DNA of 64,000 nt. Source: Silene conica. Its lineage: Eukaryota > Streptophyta > Magnoliopsida > Caryophyllales > Caryophyllaceae. The notes below the pieces were generated by a model, which was not told where the DNA came from, ran no database searches, and saw only the letters and a program-made list of their open reading frames with translations. Below are positions 54,988 through 64,000 of the stretch, one piece after another. The position numbers and the translations under genes are program-made. The stretch covers positions 57,185,048-57,249,047 of the forward strand of contig CM055311.2 of assembly GCA_029255685.2 (NCBI GenBank). The letters are read 5' to 3'. Within the stretch, counting starts at the first letter, position 1. The number at the start of each line of letters is the position of its first letter.

Positions 54988-56157
54988 CTAGTTTTAATCC
55001 CGTGTAAATTGCACGGGATTGCAAGTTCAAGTATTGTTATTTATGAATAATGTTTAAAATAATGCTTAGTCGTATTTAAGATTTTCGATTTGTAATATAA
55101 TTTCATATGACCAATATACTAAGAATATTGTAATATTAACATACAGTTTATATTCAAAATATATCAAAACGCAATCAATCTATATAAATTTGAAATATCA
55201 TAACAGATTTAAAATATACAATGATAAGTAAATGTTAAAACAAAAATCTCAAAATTTTCTTCATTATATATGCACTTTTCATTGTCAAAACTCACTCATA
55301 AATCAGAGTTGCCAACATGTCGAATTCTTTGGAGATAGTTTGAAAGTCGATGGTTTCAACTTACCTCATTCAAAATAATGAAATAAGTTGGTCATATCCT
55401 AGGGAATCAATATAGTTTATTACCTTATCAGAAAAAAAGATGACTGCCCCCAAGTCTGTCATTACTCGTGTTTTTGTGAATGTTAACATTGTTAAGTATC
55501 TATTATGATACTTTTCTTTTGCAATTTCAATATACCATTTTTTTATCGTGTCATTATCAATTTAATATTTGAAGCGTTTTTTTGAAATAATATTTATGTG
55601 AAGCTTTACACATAAACTCTTGACAGATTACTTTTACATTAATTAAAATTTTCATCCATTAAGTTTTATGCTACAATTTGGTGGTATTTTTTCATCGTCT
55701 TCTTTTGTAGTTTTCAATAAACTTTTTAGATTAGTTCTTATTTTTAATATTTTTGGCATGTTGATATTGATATGATTATCGTGAAAAATAAATGCATGTT
55801 TCTAATTTATATACAAAATTAAAAATGAATGTAACTTTTCTTGACTTACTTGATATATTTAATTAACAAACATTTTTGGTCATATTGTTCCAAAGATACT
55901 TTAAAGTAACTAATTTGAGGATGTTATTTGTTTGATTAACTTGATTTGTTAAAATTGAACTTGAAAATAATACTAATTAACATACAAAATATTTACTAAT
56001 AAGTCATAAACACCAATATAAAATCAACCAAAACAATTAATTCTCATGTATCTCGACATGGCCTACCATTACTAATTTTTTACGGAAAAGAAAAAAAAAC
56101 TGCTAATGATGACGTGGGTTAATCATGATGCTTTAAATGTTCTTGTATTAATAATGA
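54988..56157 (-). mobile_element. Helitron-like unit 1 of a tandem duplication
   Basis: On the minus strand the 3' end has stem CCCGTG/CACGGG (54999-55017) and terminus ATTAAAACTAG at 54988 followed by T. About 950 bp from 55012 onward are repeated directly at 56178-57149 with a few percent divergence. No Rep/helicase coding is seen, so it is non-autonomous. Confidence 0.55.
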
Positions 56158-57149
56158 TAAGATCTCATGCAAATTGCACGGGATTGCAGGTTCAAGTATT
56201 GTTATTTATGAATAATATTTAAAATAATGATTAGTCGCATTTAAGATTTTCAATTTGTAATATAATTTCATATGACCGATATACTAAAAATATTGTAATA
56301 TTAACATACAGTTTATATTCGAAATATATCAAAACGCAATCAATCTATATAAATTTGAAATATCATAACAGAATTACAATATACAATGATAAGTAATGTT
56401 AAAACAAAAATCTCAAAATTTTCTTCTTTATATATGCATTTTTCATTGTCACAACTCACTCATAAATCAGAGTTGTCAACATGTCGAATTCTTTGGAGAT
56501 AGTTTGAAAGTCGATGGTTTCAACTTACCTCATTCAAAATAATGAAATAGGTTGGTCATATCCTAGGGAATTAATATAGTTTATTACCTTATCAGAAAAA
56601 AAGATGACTGCCCCAAAAGTCTGTCATTACTCGTGTTTTTGTAAATGTTAACATTGTTAAGTATCTATTATGATACTTTTCTTTTGTAATTTCAATATAC
56701 CATTTTTTTATCGTGTCATTATGAATTTAATATTTGGAGCGTTTTTTGAAATAATATTTATGTGAAGCTTTACACATAAACTCTTGAATGGCTACTTTTT
56801 ACAGTAATTAAAATTTTCATCCATTAAGTTTTATGCTACAATTTTGTGGTATTTTTTTCGTATTTTTATCATTGTCTTCTTTTGTATTTTTAAATAAACT
56901 TTTTAGATTAGTTCTTATTTTTAATATTTTTGGCATGTTGATATTGATATGATTATCGTGAAAAATAAATGCATGTTTGTTATTTATATACAAAATTAAA
57001 AATGAATATAACTTTTCTTCAATTACTTGATATATTTAATTAACAAATATTTTTGGTCATATTGTTCCAAAAATACTTTAAAGTAACTAATTTGAGGATG
57101 TTATTTATTTGATTAACTTGATTTGTTGAAATTGAAATTGAAAATAATA
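56158..57149 (-). mobile_element. Helitron-like unit 2 of the tandem duplication
   Basis: It repeats unit 1 in the same orientation. Its hairpin is changed (TCTCATGCAAATTGCACGGG) and the CTAG end is lost. A mariner element was inserted at a TA near its far end (57148-57149). Confidence 0.6.
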
Positions 57150-59164
57150 TTTCCTCCATTCATATCCAAGTTACACTTATGTATTTTGCACAAGTTTTAA
57201 AAGTAGAATAAAAAACTATAAAAAGTACATTGGAAATTTTAAAGGTTGCTTTTTAGTTAAGTTAAATGTGTTGTTAATGTGTAATTTCTGAAATGTTAAT
57301 TGTGATGTTAGTTGTTAATTTTCCCACCAAAATCACTTTTTCAAGTTTCAGATTTAGTGTAATTATACACCAACTTATTTCCCCCAAAAAACTGAGTAGA
57401 ATACAGCATGTTGCCAGCCTATTAGTACACTCATTGGCCATAAATAGACCACTATTCTCAGTTCATTAATTGAGTACCCAACAAAAAAAACTTTTCACAA
57501 CATTTACTTACTAAATTCCAAAATTACAGTCCCAAAGAAAAACAATAAAAGTCCTTAATTATTTATTACAACCAGTTACAACACTTTACAAAATGGGATA
57601 CAAATGCATGTCTGAGGACCTACGTTCTGAAATTGCTGTTTACTTGCTTTAGAAGTCAGTGAACGAGAAACTAGACCGTGGTGAACTCCAGAAAACAGCC
57701 CTCCGCTTCAACCTCAAAGAAAGGAGTGTCTCTAACATTTGGCATCTCGCAAAAAAACCACGAGAAGTTGGTCAGAAACTAATTGTTAGTAGCGGGAGAA
57801 TGGGGAACAGTAACAAGAAGAAAATTCTACCTAATGTCGAGTTTATCAAGTCCCTCATTGCCGCAAAACGAAATACTATGAAAAGAGTTTCAGAAAATTG
57901 TGGTGTTGCCATTGGCACGGTGTGGGTGCAAGAAGGTTTACTAAAACCTCATTCCAGCCCACTTCATCCTAAACTCAGCGATTTACACAAAGAGGAACGA
58001 CTTCTTCACTCACTAAAGATGCTAGTCGTAAATCAAGTGATCGAAGATTTTCTCGACCTTAATGCAGTACCAGTTACAGAAATCAAGTTCAGCAAGATGA
58101 GCAACATAATACACATGGTTGAGAAGTGGTTCTTTATTACGGACGACGACGAGAAAATTTACGTGGTAAATGGGGAAGAGTTGCCTTACCGTAGCTGTCA
58201 ATCAAAAAGGTACATCACAAAAGTGATGTTCATGTGTGCGGTCAGCAGACCGGTTTACGATGCACAAGAGGAACTAATTTTCGATGGGAAAATAGGGATG
58301 TTCCCTCTTACACGTCAAGTACCAGCAGCTAGAAACAGTAGAAATAGGCCAAGGGGAACAATGGAAACGAAACCAATAGACTCTATCACGAAAGAAGTGG
58401 TGAAAAAATGTCTAATTGAGGAAGTAATTCCAGCTATCAAAAGTTCCTGGCCAGAAGGTCTAAGCAAAGAGATTTACATTCAACAAGACAACGCTCACCC
58501 ACATATAAAGAACAACGATCCAGATTTTATGGCAGCCGCAAATTCAGATGGTTTTCACATTAAGTTAGTTTTCCAGCCACCAAACTCACCCGACTTAAAT
58601 TGTAATGACCTTGGTTATTTTAGGGCATTACAATCATCCCAAGCAGCTAAAACAGTAGATGAACTAGTGAATCAAGTCATGCAAGCATTCGTGGATTACA
58701 GCCCAAGTAAGCTAAACAACATATTCTTAACATTACAATCGGTTATGGTAGAAATCATGAAATGTAAAGGTCACAACAACTTTGCAATTCCTCATATGGC
58801 GAAGGGTCATCTAGCAGCCATTGGTATGTTACCAAGAAATTTAGTGGTTTATGAATCACTAGTTAGGGAATGCGTTGACTACTTATGTGGAATAGGCAAG
58901 ACGCAAGGGTTAGAGTATTTAATGTCCGAGCTAGGGTATAATGCTCAATGAAATCGCATGTAATGCAAAGAATATGTAATGTTCAGCTTCTATTTTAATG
59001 TTAGTGTTTAATGTTCAGCTACAAAATGTTCCATTTTAATGTTATTGTTTAATGTTCAGCTACAAAACAGACTGAAAAAGAAATAAACAGAGGACTCTCA
59101 GGACTAAATAGCCTCATCATTGAGTTCTGTTTGGTTAATAAGCCTCCTACACACACACACACAC
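57150..59164 (+). mobile_element. Mariner-like element, right part displaced
   Basis: It begins TTTCCTCCATTCATATCC after a TA target and contains a mariner transposase. The right terminal repeat is not found before the LTR insertion at 59165, so it may lie beyond the window. Confidence 0.75.
57593..58951 (+). pseudogene. Plant mariner-like transposase, inactivated
   Basis: The transposase would cut and join element ends. Its frame starts at ATG 57593 with MGYKCMSEDLRSEIAVYLL but meets TAG at 57650-57652. It then runs open for 430 codons to 58951. A helix-turn-helix region (about 15-90 of this open part) precedes the catalytic domain. Catalytic blocks are IHMVEKWFF, QQDNAHPH and NSPDLNCNDLGYF. 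The second and third acidic residues (Asp277 and Asp317 in this numbering) keep the 39-residue spacing of plant DD39D mariners, but the first is Val154 where Asp is expected (VDEKWF-type). Both the stop and this change should abolish activity. Confidence 0.88.
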
Positions 59165-60010
59165 TGATGCGGATCTCTAACTGGAATTGAGGTAGATGAT
59201 CCTCCTTAAGAATACTAGTGCAGCGGAATTACACTCTTAAGATAAACAATACAATTATTAGTAACTTTGAACGAAACAACACAATGTAATAAACGAAATA
59301 TGGACGAACGAAGCTTGATGAACGAATAAGGCTCGAACTCCAAGACTTGGACGAACGTTTTTGTGGTCGATGGCTTGTGGACGAATGCTTGATGATCAAT
59401 GGATGATGGATTGTAGATGGATAGATCATGTACCCTCAACCTTCTCTCGCAAAAGATGGAATTGGCTAACACCCTGCAAATCAACCTCGCAAAGTCGATC
59501 CCAAAAACTAAGCTCGCAAACTTAATTAATGTCACTCAAAAGCTCACACAGAAACTTATGATTTTTATTGATAATTCAACTCAAATTTGTGTGTTAAAAA
59601 CAAAGAAAACGGCTGCCTTTTATAGGCCTTAAACCGTGTAAACCTACTATAATTAAGGTAGGAATACCTTAATCAATCCTTACTAGGAAACCCTAATCCT
59701 ACTTAGGTTCAAACAAAGAGTTTGACAAGGATTTAAGACTCCTAAACCTAATATAATTAAGACTCCTATTCCTAATATAACTACGAATCCTTTAACAACT
59801 AGGATTCCTTATTCTACTAGAACTATGAATCCTACAACAATTAGGATTCCTGTTCCTACTAGAATTGTGAAACCTACTTCTACTAGGACTCCTACTTAAC
59901 TTAGGATTTATGAATCCTATTACAATTAGGAAACCTAATACAAAACCTACTAATACTAGGGAACATAACTTCCTAATCTTATTTTATTCTTAACTTAAAT
60001 AAAATAAACA
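59165..60010 (-). repeat. 3' LTR of the gag-PR element
   Basis: The TG end is at 59165. The inner end is uncertain, probably near AAACAAAACA at about 60010-60022. The LTR contains many near-repeats of TAGGATTCCT-type words (59690-59960). Confidence 0.65.
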
Positions 60011-60026
60011 AAACAAAAACGAAACC

Positions 60027-62486
60027 CTAATTTGGCCGAAACCCTAGTTGTGGTCGTGCCCTTAGGCGCGCTTCCCTAGGTCCTTCGTGCCTTAGCTCCT
60101 CTTCCTTGGAAGCTTCATACACACCTTCCTTCATATAGCCTTTAGGAAATATCATCCAAGGATGTTCCAAGGTCTTCCGGGACCTTCTAGAATCTTCTTT
60201 TATTCCTTGTAAAGCTATCTTGAATAATCTTACGGATCCATGTTCGAACCCGTTTGGTGTGAATCTCGTTTTAGACTTATTATTAAGAAAGTTTGAGCAT
60301 GCTCCCGCATCATACTCTCCTTCTTGAAAAAAAGTTGACCTCAAATTTTGTCTTGTGCTATTCTTGGTCGAACCATTCCCGCTCCACCATATTGTTTCAC
60401 GAATTAACCTTGGTTCCATTGGCTTAGAACAATTAGCTTGAACTCGAACGCCTTGCTTCTTTCTTGGCTCAATTTCGTTCTCCCTCTTGTCCCTTGCTTG
60501 ACTCCAAGTTCCTTGCAATAACAAGTTGTAAAGCATAGGTTTTATAGTATTGTTTGTCCTACTCCTTGTAGGATTCGAAGTAGTAGCCTCCCTATTGTCG
60601 ATAGTATTCCCATCCGAACTCCAACTAGGGTTGCTAAACTCCGTACTCACGCCACACTCCCCCTCGTGCACAACTTCTTCCTCGTCTTGACCCACGACAT
60701 TTGCCTCTTGACCTAGACTAGAACCGACACCAATGAGCTCTTCACCCATAGTCGCAACCATGGACTCCTTGTCTACGCTTGGCACACGCTCCTCATCTCC
60801 TCCAAGTCTCACGGCCTCACCATGATCAATCCCCTCATCATGCACCTCTCCTACGAACTCCTCCCTAGCCTCTTCATCCACCCTTCGTTCTTGACCCTCA
60901 CGCACACGGTCCTCCACGAACTCTCCTAGGGTTATGAATAAGCTCCCCTTCTTATATTGGGAGTCCTTATTATTTGTAGTCGTCATCGGTTTTAGGTTAT
61001 AGGTAACCTTATCCTTAACTACTCTATAGATGTTTAACCTCCCATCGTGTGTAACATCACGATCGTATTGCCAAGGCCTGCCCAATAATACATGGCATGC
61101 GCTCATAGGTACTACATCGCACCACACCTCATCCTTGTACGGACCTAGACTCAAGCCCACCAACGCTTGGTCCTTTACACTCACCCCTTTATCTCCATCC
61201 AACCAATGCAATTTGTAGGGTTTCGATCTAACCCTAGTGACTAACCCTAATTCATCCACTAACCCCTTCGCAACAACGTTAGTACATGAACCGCTATTCA
61301 CTATTAGGTCACACTTCTTTCCCCCAATCTTACACCGAGTATGGAACAACTTCTCCCTTTGTTCGGCCTCTTCGTTAGTCGCCTCAATGTGAAGACTCCT
61401 AATGACCAAACACTCTCCTTCGCTCTCACTCTCCGGCTCCACGTCAACCGTCCCCTTCTCAACCTCGAATTCCGCGCCCCTTGACTCCACTTCGGGTACT
61501 ACAAAGTTTGGAATTAGGTCTTGTAGTTCTTGGATGGTTAAAGCTCTCTTTTGTGGGCACTCATGGGCTATATGACCGTACCCTTGACACTTGAAACACC
61601 TTCGCATAGGATTCCCTTTAGACTCAACCACAACTCCCTTCCCCTTATCCCTAGATTCGTCCTTGACCGACTCCTTGGGCTTGGTTGGGATAACTTGGTT
61701 ACTCGAACCCTCCTCTTGGGTCACGCCTCTCGATGGGTATGTCCTACGGTTTTTATTGTGTTTTTCGATCTTTAGGGCTATACGACATACATCATTAAAC
61801 CCATCATAATTTTGAACTTCGACACTAGATGATAGGGTTGGTGTTAACCCTTTGATAAACCTAGCCACTATAAGTTCTTCCTTCTCCTCTAGGTCACAAA
61901 CTATGGACATCCTCTCAAACTCCTTAATATAATCATTAACGGACATCCCTCCTTGATTTAGGGATTGCAACTTAAGGTAGTTTTCTTGATTATAATCTTT
62001 AGGCAAGAACCGTTTCATAAGATATTTCTTTAATTTAACCCAAGAATTAAGTTTGGACTTACCATCACGTTTTCGTTGTTTCTTGAGGTTCTCGTACCAC
62101 AAAGATGCATATTTGGTTAGCTTGAGAATAGCTAACTTGAATTGCTTTTTATCATCATGCTCCTTGTATTCGAAAACTCCCTCCGTTTGTCGTATCCAAT
62201 CTAGAAACTCTTCGGGATGTAGGTCTCCTTTGAACTCGGGTATGTCTAGTTTTAGACCACGATCATCATCTTGCTTGTTGTAGGTGGGGACCTTCGGTAA
62301 TTCTTCCTCACCATCACTCGCCCTAGATGAAGCATCATCTTCTCCGACTTTAAACCCTTTTTTGTTCAACATAGATGCGATGTTTTTGAGAACATAACTC
62401 ATTTGATTCATTTGAGATTTGATCTCCTCTTGACCGGCCTCCCATGGCTTACTCGTTGCCTCGCTATTCACGCTGGAACTCACCAT
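60027..62486 (-). CDS. Gag-protease polyprotein of a non-autonomous gypsy element
   Basis: The 819-codon frame is open throughout. Residues 75-215 form a Ty3/gypsy Gag core (DIPEFKGDLHPEEFLDWI; LTKYASLWYENLKKQR). A CCHC zinc knuckle CFKCQGYGHIAHEC is at 297-310. A retroviral-type aspartic protease domain spans about 380-490, with LGRPWQYDRDVTHDGR near its end. The active-site triplet, normally Asp-Ser/Thr-Gly, reads Asn-Ser-Gly (397-399), so proteolysis is predicted to be lost. The remaining 330 residues or so are acidic, then Ser/Arg-rich. They show no RT, RNase H or integrase and contain STFFQEGEYDAGA, which resembles the tail that follows integrase in autonomous relatives. The element probably depends on such relatives for copying; this is an inference. 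Confidence 0.85.
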   Translation of the reverse strand: MVSSSVNSEATSKPWEAGQEEIKSQMNQMSYVLKNIASMLNKKGFKVGEDDASSRASDGEEELPKVPTYNKQDDDRGLKLDIPEFKGDLHPEEFLDWIRQTEGVFEYKEHDDKKQFKLAILKLTKYASLWYENLKKQRKRDGKSKLNSWVKLKKYLMKRFLPKDYNQENYLKLQSLNQGGMSVNDYIKEFERMSIVCDLEEKEELIVARFIKGLTPTLSSSVEVQNYDGFNDVCRIALKIEKHNKNRRTYPSRGVTQEEGSSNQVIPTKPKESVKDESRDKGKGVVVESKGNPMRRCFKCQGYGHIAHECPQKRALTIQELQDLIPNFVVPEVESRGAEFEVEKGTVDVEPESESEGECLVIRSLHIEATNEEAEQREKLFHTRCKIGGKKCDLIVNSGSCTNVVAKGLVDELGLVTRVRSKPYKLHWLDGDKGVSVKDQALVGLSLGPYKDEVWCDVVPMSACHVLLGRPWQYDRDVTHDGRLNIYRVVKDKVTYNLKPMTTTNNKDSQYKKGSLFITLGEFVEDRVREGQERRVDEEAREEFVGEVHDEGIDHGEAVRLGGDEERVPSVDKESMVATMGEELIGVGSSLGQEANVVGQDEEEVVHEGECGVSTEFSNPSWSSDGNTIDNREATTSNPTRSRTNNTIKPMLYNLLLQGTWSQARDKRENEIEPRKKQGVRVQANCSKPMEPRLIRETIWWSGNGSTKNSTRQNLRSTFFQEGEYDAGACSNFLNNKSKTRFTPNGFEHGSVRLFKIALQGIKEDSRRSRKTLEHPWMIFPKGYMKEGVYEASKEEELRHEGPREARLRARPQLGFRPN

Positions 62487-62534
62487 ACTTACTCCTTCCC
62501 AAGATAGATCTTAATAAGAATTAAAATCACGAGC

Positions 62535-62553
62535 CGAAGCTCTAATACCAAGT
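62535..62553 (-). other. Primer binding site of the gag-PR element
   Basis: The minus strand reads ACTTGGTATTAGAGCTTCG after the LTR end CCGCATCA. It is a variant of the TGGTATCAGAGC Met-tRNA site. Confidence 0.8.
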
Positions 62554-62930
62554 TGATGCGGATCTCTAACTGGAATTGAGGTAGATGATCCTCCCTAAGA
62601 ATACTAGTGCAGCGGAATTACACTCTTAAGATAAACAATACAATTATTAGTAACTTTGAACGAAACAACACAATGTAATAAACGAAATATGGACGCACGA
62701 AGCTTGATGAACGAATAAGGCTCGAACTCCAAGACTTGGATGAACGTTTTGGTGGTCGATGGCTTGTGGAAAAATGCTTGATGATCAATGGATTATGGAT
62801 TTTAGATGGATAGATGATGTACCCTCAACCTTCTCTCGCAAAAGATGAAATTGGCTAACACCCTGCAAATCAACCACGCAAAGTCGATCCCAAAAACTAA
62901 GCTCGCAAACTTAATTAATGTCACTGAAAA
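62554..62930 (-). repeat. 5' LTR of the gag-PR element, truncated by insertion
   Basis: It matches 59165-59541 and stops at GTCACTGAAAA, where the next LTR begins. Confidence 0.85.
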
Positions 62931-63464
62931 TGTAAAACCCCTCGCGAAAGCGGAAATATAAACACATAAAAGTACCAAAATTGCAGCGGAATTAAAACTT
63001 TTAAAGATAAAACATGCGAGAAGTCATAGACTGAAACGTAAACTGAAACTGAAACCAAAAAGATAAGTAACAGTACTAAGTATCAAACTGAAACATAAAT
63101 AAATACATCAGCCGGGGATGGCACATCCCTACCGGCACCAAAACAAAAACAACAAAAGTCTAAGAGTCTAGCTAGGCGTAAACGGGTAAGTCAACTGATG
63201 AATGGATCATCACTCGCTAGCTCTCCTGTAACCCTGATCTCCAACCCTGCATGTACCTACATACATGGAAACATGTACGCCACAATCAGTGGGGAGTGAC
63301 TAGAGTTCTCCTAGCCACCTTTTGTGACAACACGTAACATATAAACAATACAGAACACTCCAACATATAACAACATGTGAAGCATAAACATCTCATCATC
63401 TTATCTCTTACTAACATGCGATTACAGTGCACGGCTCTTAACCAACTTCATAAACAAATAGGAA

Positions 63465-63505
63465 GGAGAGCCGGTTTCCCTACTGGTTACCCAGTCGGGG
63501 GGTCT
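63465..63505 (-). repeat. GC-rich conserved LTR motif, third LTR copy
   Basis: GGAGAGCCGGTTTCCCTACT followed by GGTTACCCAGTCGGGGGGTC matches 1861-1901 almost exactly. Confidence 0.8.
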
Positions 63506-63644
63506 TTCAATCCCACTATTTATGAAACCGAACAAGAGTCATCCAATGCCTTGGATGATTAAACCACAACTCAATAAACATTCAATAACTCATTTTTATC
63601 AATAACCATCTCTGATACAAACCAACTCAAGGTAAGAAGACAAC

Positions 63645-63950
63645 ATCAGCAAGTAAAGGTTCAGCGGTCAACTTAAGACATAACCTATACCAAATCGTTC
63701 AGCAAGTGTAAAGGTTCAGCGGTCAACTTAAGACATCACCTAAACACCAAATATCAGCAAGCAAGGACTCAGAGGCCAACTTAAGGCATAGACCCGCCAA
63801 TCAGCAAGATACTAGACTCAGCGGCCAACTTAAGGCATAGACTAGCATCCAAAAGCAAAGGACTCAGAGGCCAACTTAAGGCATGTCCCTTCACCACATC
63901 ACAAGGTACTAAACTCAGAGGCCAGCTTAAGGCATGTTCTAGCACCAAAC
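63645..63950 (-). repeat. Tandem repeat array in the third LTR copy
   Basis: Units of about 60 bp share TTCAGCGGTCAACTTAAGAC or ACTCAGAGGCCAACTTAAGG with variable spacers, homologous to the array at 2040-2640. Confidence 0.85.
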
Positions 63951-64000
63951 ATCTGCACTCCGGGCAAGGTGTCAGTTCCTTAGCTATCCCGTCGTGCAGC

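Larger units (their letters stand above)
59165..62930 (-). mobile_element. Non-autonomous Ty3/gypsy element with gag-PR only
   Basis: LTRs start TGATGCGGATCTCTAACTGG at 59165 and 62554. The second is cut at 62930 by another LTR insertion. Over the shared 377 bp I count about 12 differences. Between them are a PBS and one long frame; RT, RNase H and integrase are absent. It is inserted next to a CA microsatellite (59148-59164). Confidence 0.8.
62931..64000 (-). mobile_element. Partial LTR of the 1326-4249 family, running off the window
   Basis: TGTAAAACCCCTCGCGAAAG starts at 62931. The sequence then follows the order of the 1326 copy: the ACATGTACGCCACAATCAG block, a GC-rich motif (63465-63505) and a tandem array (63645-63950). 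The likely TSD on this side is GAAAA (62926-62930). The rest lies outside the window. Confidence 0.85.

Noticed and set aside
59215..59535. 106-codon minus-strand ORF
   Set aside because: It lies wholly in the 3' LTR of the gag-PR element, and the paired LTR at 62554 differs by changes that ignore the frame.
1..64000. tRNA, rRNA or other structured RNA genes
   Set aside because: I looked for tRNA-like cloverleaf consensus and rRNA blocks and saw none; only tRNA-complementary primer sites of retrotransposons are present.

Overview
This is a stretch of plant nuclear DNA dominated by transposable elements. It has no bacterial-type operons, ribosome-binding sites or CRISPR arrays. A plant origin is indicated by Ty1/copia and Ty3/gypsy LTR retrotransposons with plant-type primer binding sites, by CACTA, hAT, PIF/Harbinger, Stowaway/mariner and Helitron signatures, and by two plant-type host genes. 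The composition is AT-rich. I cannot name the species; a eudicot is plausible but not proven by the sequence.

Only two host genes are well supported. One is a calmodulin-like EF-hand protein on the minus strand (8106-8690). The other is a two-exon alpha/beta hydrolase of the monoacylglycerol lipase / caffeoylshikimate esterase family on the plus strand (32554-33195 joined to 35469-35822). Its 2.27-kb intron holds repeats, and inverted copies of one dispersed repeat lie upstream of the gene and in the intron. No shared pathway is evident.

Layout, left to right. 1-5154: start of a minus-strand Ty3/gypsy element (gag with an in-frame stop, PBS, LTR), its LTR split by a 2.9-kb solo LTR with target-site duplication (TSD) TTCGG. 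5155-6671: ends of CACTA-type DNA elements. 6672-10253: CML gene, a Helitron 3' end and a LINE-type RNase H fragment. 10254-22470: a degenerate minus-strand copia element holding a Tourist-like MITE; its 5' LTR is split by a plus-strand solo LTR (14011-22435), which itself holds a deleted chromovirus (14738-19036, TSD GTTAT) with an hAT inside it, and a copia solo LTR. 22471-32100: a MITE, a 4.75-kb CACTA element without a recognisable transposase, and the remains of a SIRE-like copia element. 32100-37380: the hydrolase gene and MITEs. 37385-40670: two related hAT elements in opposite orientation, one inside a copia RNase H fragment. 40732-54191: a three-layer nest of gypsy remnant (TSD TTTTC), copia solo LTR (TSD CCCTT) and a nearly intact young copia (TSD ATTTT; LTRs with one difference seen by eye). 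54192-57149: Helitron ends and a ~1-kb tandem duplication. 57150-64000: a dead mariner, interrupted by a non-autonomous gag-protease-only gypsy element whose 5' LTR is interrupted by another copy of the 1326-4249 LTR family.

The most unusual signals are these. A short exon-like reading frame inside the LTR family at 3678-3742 and 14506-14567 differs between copies mainly at third codon positions. A GGTCGACC/CCGGTCGG palindrome cluster recurs in at least three unrelated retrotransposon families. A duplicated GC-rich motif is retained in diverged copies of one LTR family. A large open gag-PR frame carries Asn in place of the protease catalytic Asp.
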